A DNA stretch of 64,000 bases, from NCBI GenBank assembly GCA_030066685.1, contig JASJBF010000031.1, positions 124,001 to 188,000 of the forward strand, written 5' to 3'. This DNA comes from Kiloniellales bacterium (GTDB lineage: Bacteria > Pseudomonadota > Alphaproteobacteria > Kiloniellales > JAKSBE01). Positions within the stretch are counted from its first letter, which is position 1; each line of letters starts with the position of its first letter. A model generated the notes under the pieces. That model did no database searches. It had not been told where the DNA came from and saw nothing but the letters and a program-made list of their open reading frames with translations. This document shows, in pieces, positions 60,646-64,000 of this stretch. Position numbers and translations under genes: made by a program.

Positions 60646-61590
60646 CTATCTCCTTGCTTCTCGGTCAGCGATCAGGGTCTCGAGGTGCGCCTCGACGCCG
60701 CTGTCGGCGATCACCCTCGGCCAGGTGAAGGGGCAGGGGTCGGGGACCGCGCTTTCTGCAATCTCTTCCGGCTCCGGCGCCGAGGCGAAGGTGTCCCCGG
60801 AGGTCACCGTCGCAAGGATGTTGTAGCGCCGTATCGTCGCCAAGTTCATCGGGCTGTCGTTTGCCAGGATGGGCCGCCCGAGGGCCGCATATTCGATCAA
60901 CTTCGTCGGGGTCTGAAAGCAGTGCGGACGGTGTGACGGAAAAAAGCTGATCGCGACCTTGCTCTTCATCACGAGATCGAAGGCTTCGGCTTGCGGAACC
61001 CGGCCGGTGAAGACGACGTTCTTCCGGTCCATGAACTGCCGGACGATGTTCTCGTCGGCGGGACCGATCAGCAGAAACCTTCGGCCGCGAGGATAGCGGC
61101 GGAGGAAGGACTCGATCAGCACGTCGATCTGCCGTTCCCTGGACACGGTGCCGATGTAGACGAAGTCGTAGTCGGATACCTGCGGCGCCGATCGCCTGGC
61201 ATTCTCGACCAGCGCCGAACGCACGCCCATGTCCAGGAAGAGCTCCGGCACACCGTCGGAGAATCCGATCAGGTCGCTCATGACCTCGTTCTGGATGATC
61301 CGCAGGTCTGGCTTGAAGTTGAGGAGCTTCTTCAGTCGGTCCTTGAGCGGGGCGAGCGCGCCGACGGACAGGGACCGGTAGTCGTGGATCGTCGCCAAAG
61401 CCGGTGGTGCCGGTCGGGGATAGAACCCCATGATGACCCAGAGGATGGTCCGAGCCGGGTCGCCTTGCCTCCTGTACTGGCTCAGCGAAGACTCCCGTAT
61501 CTCGTAGGTGCCGGAGAAATAGTCCCGGTAGCCGTCGATATCCGGGTAGATGGCCTTGCCATCATGTATGAAGTTTATGATGTAATCCAT
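60646..61590 (-). CDS. Glycosyltransferase, family 1-like
   Basis: A 314-residue protein, GT-B type C-terminal half: DYDFVYIGTVSRERQIDVLIESFLRRYPRGRRFLLIGPADE, VVFTGRVPQAEAF and the nucleotide-sugar site CFQTPTKLIEYAALGRPILAND. The N-terminal half (YIINFIHDGKAIYPDIDGYRDYFSG) is short and divergent. It probably transfers a sugar during assembly of an exopolysaccharide or lipopolysaccharide. Separated by 34 bp from the flippase gene. Confidence 0.85.
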   Translation of the reverse strand: MDYIINFIHDGKAIYPDIDGYRDYFSGTYEIRESSLSQYRRQGDPARTILWVIMGFYPRPAPPALATIHDYRSLSVGALAPLKDRLKKLLNFKPDLRIIQNEVMSDLIGFSDGVPELFLDMGVRSALVENARRSAPQVSDYDFVYIGTVSRERQIDVLIESFLRRYPRGRRFLLIGPADENIVRQFMDRKNVVFTGRVPQAEAFDLVMKSKVAISFFPSHRPHCFQTPTKLIEYAALGRPILANDSPMNLATIRRYNILATVTSGDTFASAPEPEEIAESAVPDPCPFTWPRVIADSGVEAHLETLIADREARR

Positions 61591-61624
61591 TGATCAGGAG
61601 CCTTTATCCGTCCTGATTTCAATC

Positions 61625-63013
61625 TTATCGCGTTTGTACGACGACTCTCCGCCGGGCCTTAAGGAGGCAGAGTACCGTCGGGTCGATGGCGAGGTGGCGG
61701 ATGGCGAAGCCCCGGATCCACATCGCCAGGGCGACCTGGCCGAGGGCGCTTCCGATCGCGGCGCCGAGCGGGCCCAGGACGGGGATCAGCAGGACCTGCG
61801 CGCCGACCATGGCCACCCGCGTGATCCCGAGAATCTTGAGGTGCTTGGTCTCGTGCCCGGTCATCGTCAGCAACACGGTGGCCGGCCCTGACAGGATCTG
61901 GATCGCGAAGCCGGCGGAAAGGACGGCGAGGATCACGTGGCCCTCCGCGAAGCCGGAGCCGAAGAGGCCGAGGATGAGGTCTCCCGCGAAGAACACGACG
62001 AGGAGGCCAAAGCCGGCAGGCAGGAACAGCAGCGCGCAGATGGTCCGGCAGATCTCCTGAACTTCATGGCGGTCGCCGGCGTGATAGGCCCTGGAGATCA
62101 TCGGCGCGGTCAGCACGTTGGTCGTTGCGAAGAAGATGATGAACATCGTGGCGACCTTGAGGGCGACGAAGTAGGTTCCGGTTTCCTCCGGGCCGTAGTA
62201 GAGCCCGAGCACGACCACGTCGGAGCTTTGGCTCAGGATGCCGAGCACCCCCAAGCCCCAAAGGCCAAGACTGACGCTGCGCCAGCCGGGGATGTCCAGC
62301 TCGGCCTCGACGCCCGGCGCCTGGCGCTGCGCTTCGCGGAGGATCTTGATCGCCTGCGGGATCAGGAGGATGAGCCACAAGGCGCCCGATATCCAGAGAA
62401 CGAGCTCGGCCGAGAGCCGCAGGCTGCTGCCGATGAGGTAGAGCAGCACGATGACCATGAAGCCGCGGTGGAAAATCTCCGTCGGCAGCATCGCGCGGGC
62501 GACGTATCCCAGGGCGCGCATCGCGGCACTCTGGAAGGCGGAAAGCGCGGCGGGGATGGTGAGGAACGCGGCGGCATAGAGGTAGCCGATGTCCAGTTCG
62601 GGCTTCGCGAGCTTGGCGAGAAACAAGGTCGAGAAGGCCAGGCAAAAGATGGCGCCGGTCCCGAGCAGGACCGTGACGTAGCTTCGGACTAGGGCGCCCT
62701 TGGCGCGGGCCGGATCCAGCTTGGCCTGAAACTGCGACCAGAAGCGCAGCAGCGCCGTGCTCTGGCCGCAGTTCGCGACGATCCCGAGAAACACGGTGAG
62801 GCTGATCGCGAAGCCGTAGCGACCGTATTCCGCTTCGTCGACGCTGCGGGCGAGCAGGATCAGGAAGAGGTAGCTGAGGATGACGGCCGTCAGCTTGATG
62901 ACCGCTGCCGTGCTGCCGTTGGTCAGGAAGTAGCGAAACAGCGAGACCGGCGCTTTCGGCGCCGCGATGAGATCGCTGTCTGCGGATACCTGCGTCATGC
63001 CTGGGTCTTTCAT
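61625..63013 (-). CDS. Polysaccharide flippase (Wzx/MATE-like)
   Basis: A 462-residue membrane protein with about 12-14 hydrophobic segments (LTAVILSYLFLILLARSVDEAEYGRYGFAISLTVFLGIVANCGQ and onward). The pattern of oligosaccharide translocases (RfbX/Wzx). ATG 63013 or the second ATG at 62998 could be the start. It flips lipid-linked repeats across the inner membrane. Context with galE, glycosyltransferase and a chain-length protein supports this. Confidence 0.85.
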   Translation of the reverse strand: MKDPGMTQVSADSDLIAAPKAPVSLFRYFLTNGSTAAVIKLTAVILSYLFLILLARSVDEAEYGRYGFAISLTVFLGIVANCGQSTALLRFWSQFQAKLDPARAKGALVRSYVTVLLGTGAIFCLAFSTLFLAKLAKPELDIGYLYAAAFLTIPAALSAFQSAAMRALGYVARAMLPTEIFHRGFMVIVLLYLIGSSLRLSAELVLWISGALWLILLIPQAIKILREAQRQAPGVEAELDIPGWRSVSLGLWGLGVLGILSQSSDVVVLGLYYGPEETGTYFVALKVATMFIIFFATTNVLTAPMISRAYHAGDRHEVQEICRTICALLFLPAGFGLLVVFFAGDLILGLFGSGFAEGHVILAVLSAGFAIQILSGPATVLLTMTGHETKHLKILGITRVAMVGAQVLLIPVLGPLGAAIGSALGQVALAMWIRGFAIRHLAIDPTVLCLLKARRRVVVQTR

Positions 63014-63093
63014 GTCATTCGCGGCCCGAGGGTGATCGGGCCTGTCGGATCTCTAGGGCAGGCCCATCCCGCAACGCCTGCGCCGGGACGCAG

Positions 63094-64000
63094 TCACGGG
63101 AACCTTGGCGTGGCAGACCTCTGACGGTCCGCCTGCGCCAAGCGTCGGCGCGGTAGGGTGACGCTCAGTACCAGCAGTGCGGCGAGGCCCAGACCTCCAA
63201 GCGAGGCCGCGGTCAGGAGAATCAGGGGCTCAAGCCCGCTCGGCTGAAGCGGAGGGACCGGTGCCTCCAGAAGGACGGCGCCGTAAGGCTGCTCGGTCTG
63301 GGACAGCATGAGCTCGCGCTCCTGGTCGGCGAGCAGCGAGATCAGGGACTCGCGATAGATGTCGATCCGTGACTGGCCCAGCCGATCCTGCAGATAGTTT
63401 ATGTTGTTGCTCAGCGAGGCGTTGCGTTCCTCGCGCATCAGGGCGCTGGTTTCCTCGAACAGCCACAAAAGGATCTGCGCCAGGTGTTCCGGATCCTTGC
63501 CCGACAGGGACACCGAGCGCATGGCGCCCCGGCTCAAGGGCGAGACATCGAGATTCTTGCGCAGATAGACCTGGACCTCCTTGGCGCGAGGCGGCTCCCA
63601 GTCGGGATATCCGAAAAGGGACCGGGCCAGGGCCTTGGCCCGAAACGCCAATCCGCCCGGGCGGTTCCAGGCCTGGCGCTCCTGGTCCCAAAGAGGTGAG
63701 AACAGGATCCGGCCGACCTGATGCTTTTGCTCCAGGATCTCGGCCACCCTGTGGGTGTGAAGCAGGACGATGAATCGCTCGAACTCCTCCGGCTGTCCGC
63801 CGCCGAAACCGCTCAGCAGCGGGCTGTCGTCCGAGAAGCTGTAGCTGTTGCCGTAGAACTGTACCTTGTTCAGGGCATCGTCGGTGATCGGCGCAACGAT
63901 CATGCTGGCCGTGTAGGTCGGGCCCTTGAAGTTGACGACCGTCAGGGCGGCCAGCAGTGCCAGGGCGCCGCCCGCCAAAAGGAAGTGCCAGTTCCGGAGC
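63094..64000 (-). CDS. Wzz/chain-length-determinant-like protein, 5' end outside the window
   Basis: The minus-strand frame is open to the right edge (reads LRNWHFLLAGGALALLAALTVVN), so the N-terminus lies outside; about 301 residues are seen. A hydrophobic segment near the visible start and another near the C-terminus (LEPLILLTAASLGGLGLAALLVLSVTL) frame a periplasmic domain with a long helical part (REERNASLSNNINYLQDRLGQSRIDIYRESLI). This is the layout of polysaccharide co-polymerases. It sits upstream of the flippase gene in the same direction and probably controls chain length. Confidence 0.8.
   Translation of the reverse strand, partial: LRNWHFLLAGGALALLAALTVVNFKGPTYTASMIVAPITDDALNKVQFYGNSYSFSDDSPLLSGFGGGQPEEFERFIVLLHTHRVAEILEQKHQVGRILFSPLWDQERQAWNRPGGLAFRAKALARSLFGYPDWEPPRAKEVQVYLRKNLDVSPLSRGAMRSVSLSGKDPEHLAQILLWLFEETSALMREERNASLSNNINYLQDRLGQSRIDIYRESLISLLADQERELMLSQTEQPYGAVLLEAPVPPLQPSGLEPLILLTAASLGGLGLAALLVLSVTLPRRRLAQADRQRSATPRFP

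Overview
The window is a GC-rich chromosomal segment dense with uptake and catabolic operons, typical of a metabolically versatile alphaproteobacterium. A Rhodospirillales/Kiloniellales-like soil or marine heterotroph is my guess. It rests on gene content, codon use and the style of the intergenic palindromes, not on a marker gene. No rRNA, tRNA, CRISPR array, transposase or phage gene was seen.

Layout. 1-1.6 kb: the N-terminal half of a CNNM/DUF21 membrane protein, a YbhB/PEBP protein and a frameshifted cytochrome c. 1.8-11 kb: an N-methyl-amine/betaine-type catabolic locus. A dimethylglycine-dehydrogenase-like flavoprotein diverges from an RpiR regulator, a Rieske oxygenase, an MDR oxidoreductase, two tandem enolase-superfamily enzymes and a class III aminotransferase; a 16-bp perfect palindrome lies between the two arms. 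11-20.5 kb: a seven-gene sugar-acid operon on the minus strand (binding protein, two permeases, ATPase, a D-apionate-lactonase-like protein, HpaI-type aldolase, D-2-hydroxyacid dehydrogenase), divergent from a FadR-type GntR regulator. 20.7-25.3 kb: a MipA/OmpV porin, small exported proteins and a 724-residue secreted protein with a poly-Asp tail. 25.4-37.6 kb: phenylacetate degradation (TetR/PaaR-like regulator, paaK, paaJ, paaI, paaG divergent from paaN, paaY) followed by a Liv-type ABC transporter. A perfect palindrome between paaG and paaN is the likely regulator site. The ring epoxidase paaABCDE and paaZ are not in the window.

37.8-49.4 kb: mixed small genes, with a divergent module of xylulokinase-like kinase and SDR against a glutamine-synthetase-like ligase. 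49.8-56.6 kb: a DeoR regulator translationally coupled to an unassigned TIM-barrel enzyme, divergent from a polyamine-type ABC transporter whose operon ends in a 2-oxoglutarate/Fe(II) dioxygenase. Two equally built inverted repeats exactly 21 bp apart lie between them. 56.7-59.4 kb: hypothetical genes and an orphan TAXI-type binding protein. 59.5-64 kb: surface polysaccharide genes (galE, glycosyltransferase, flippase, Wzz-like protein running off the window).

The unifying theme is scavenging of plant- or osmolyte-derived carbon and nitrogen compounds. Each ABC operon combines its transporter with its own catabolic enzymes or lies beside a catabolic cluster. In all three ABC operons a strong hairpin follows the binding-protein gene. 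The two least explained systems are the locus with two enolase-superfamily enzymes (1.8-11 kb) and the DeoR/TIM-barrel/ABC/dioxygenase locus (49.8-56.6 kb).
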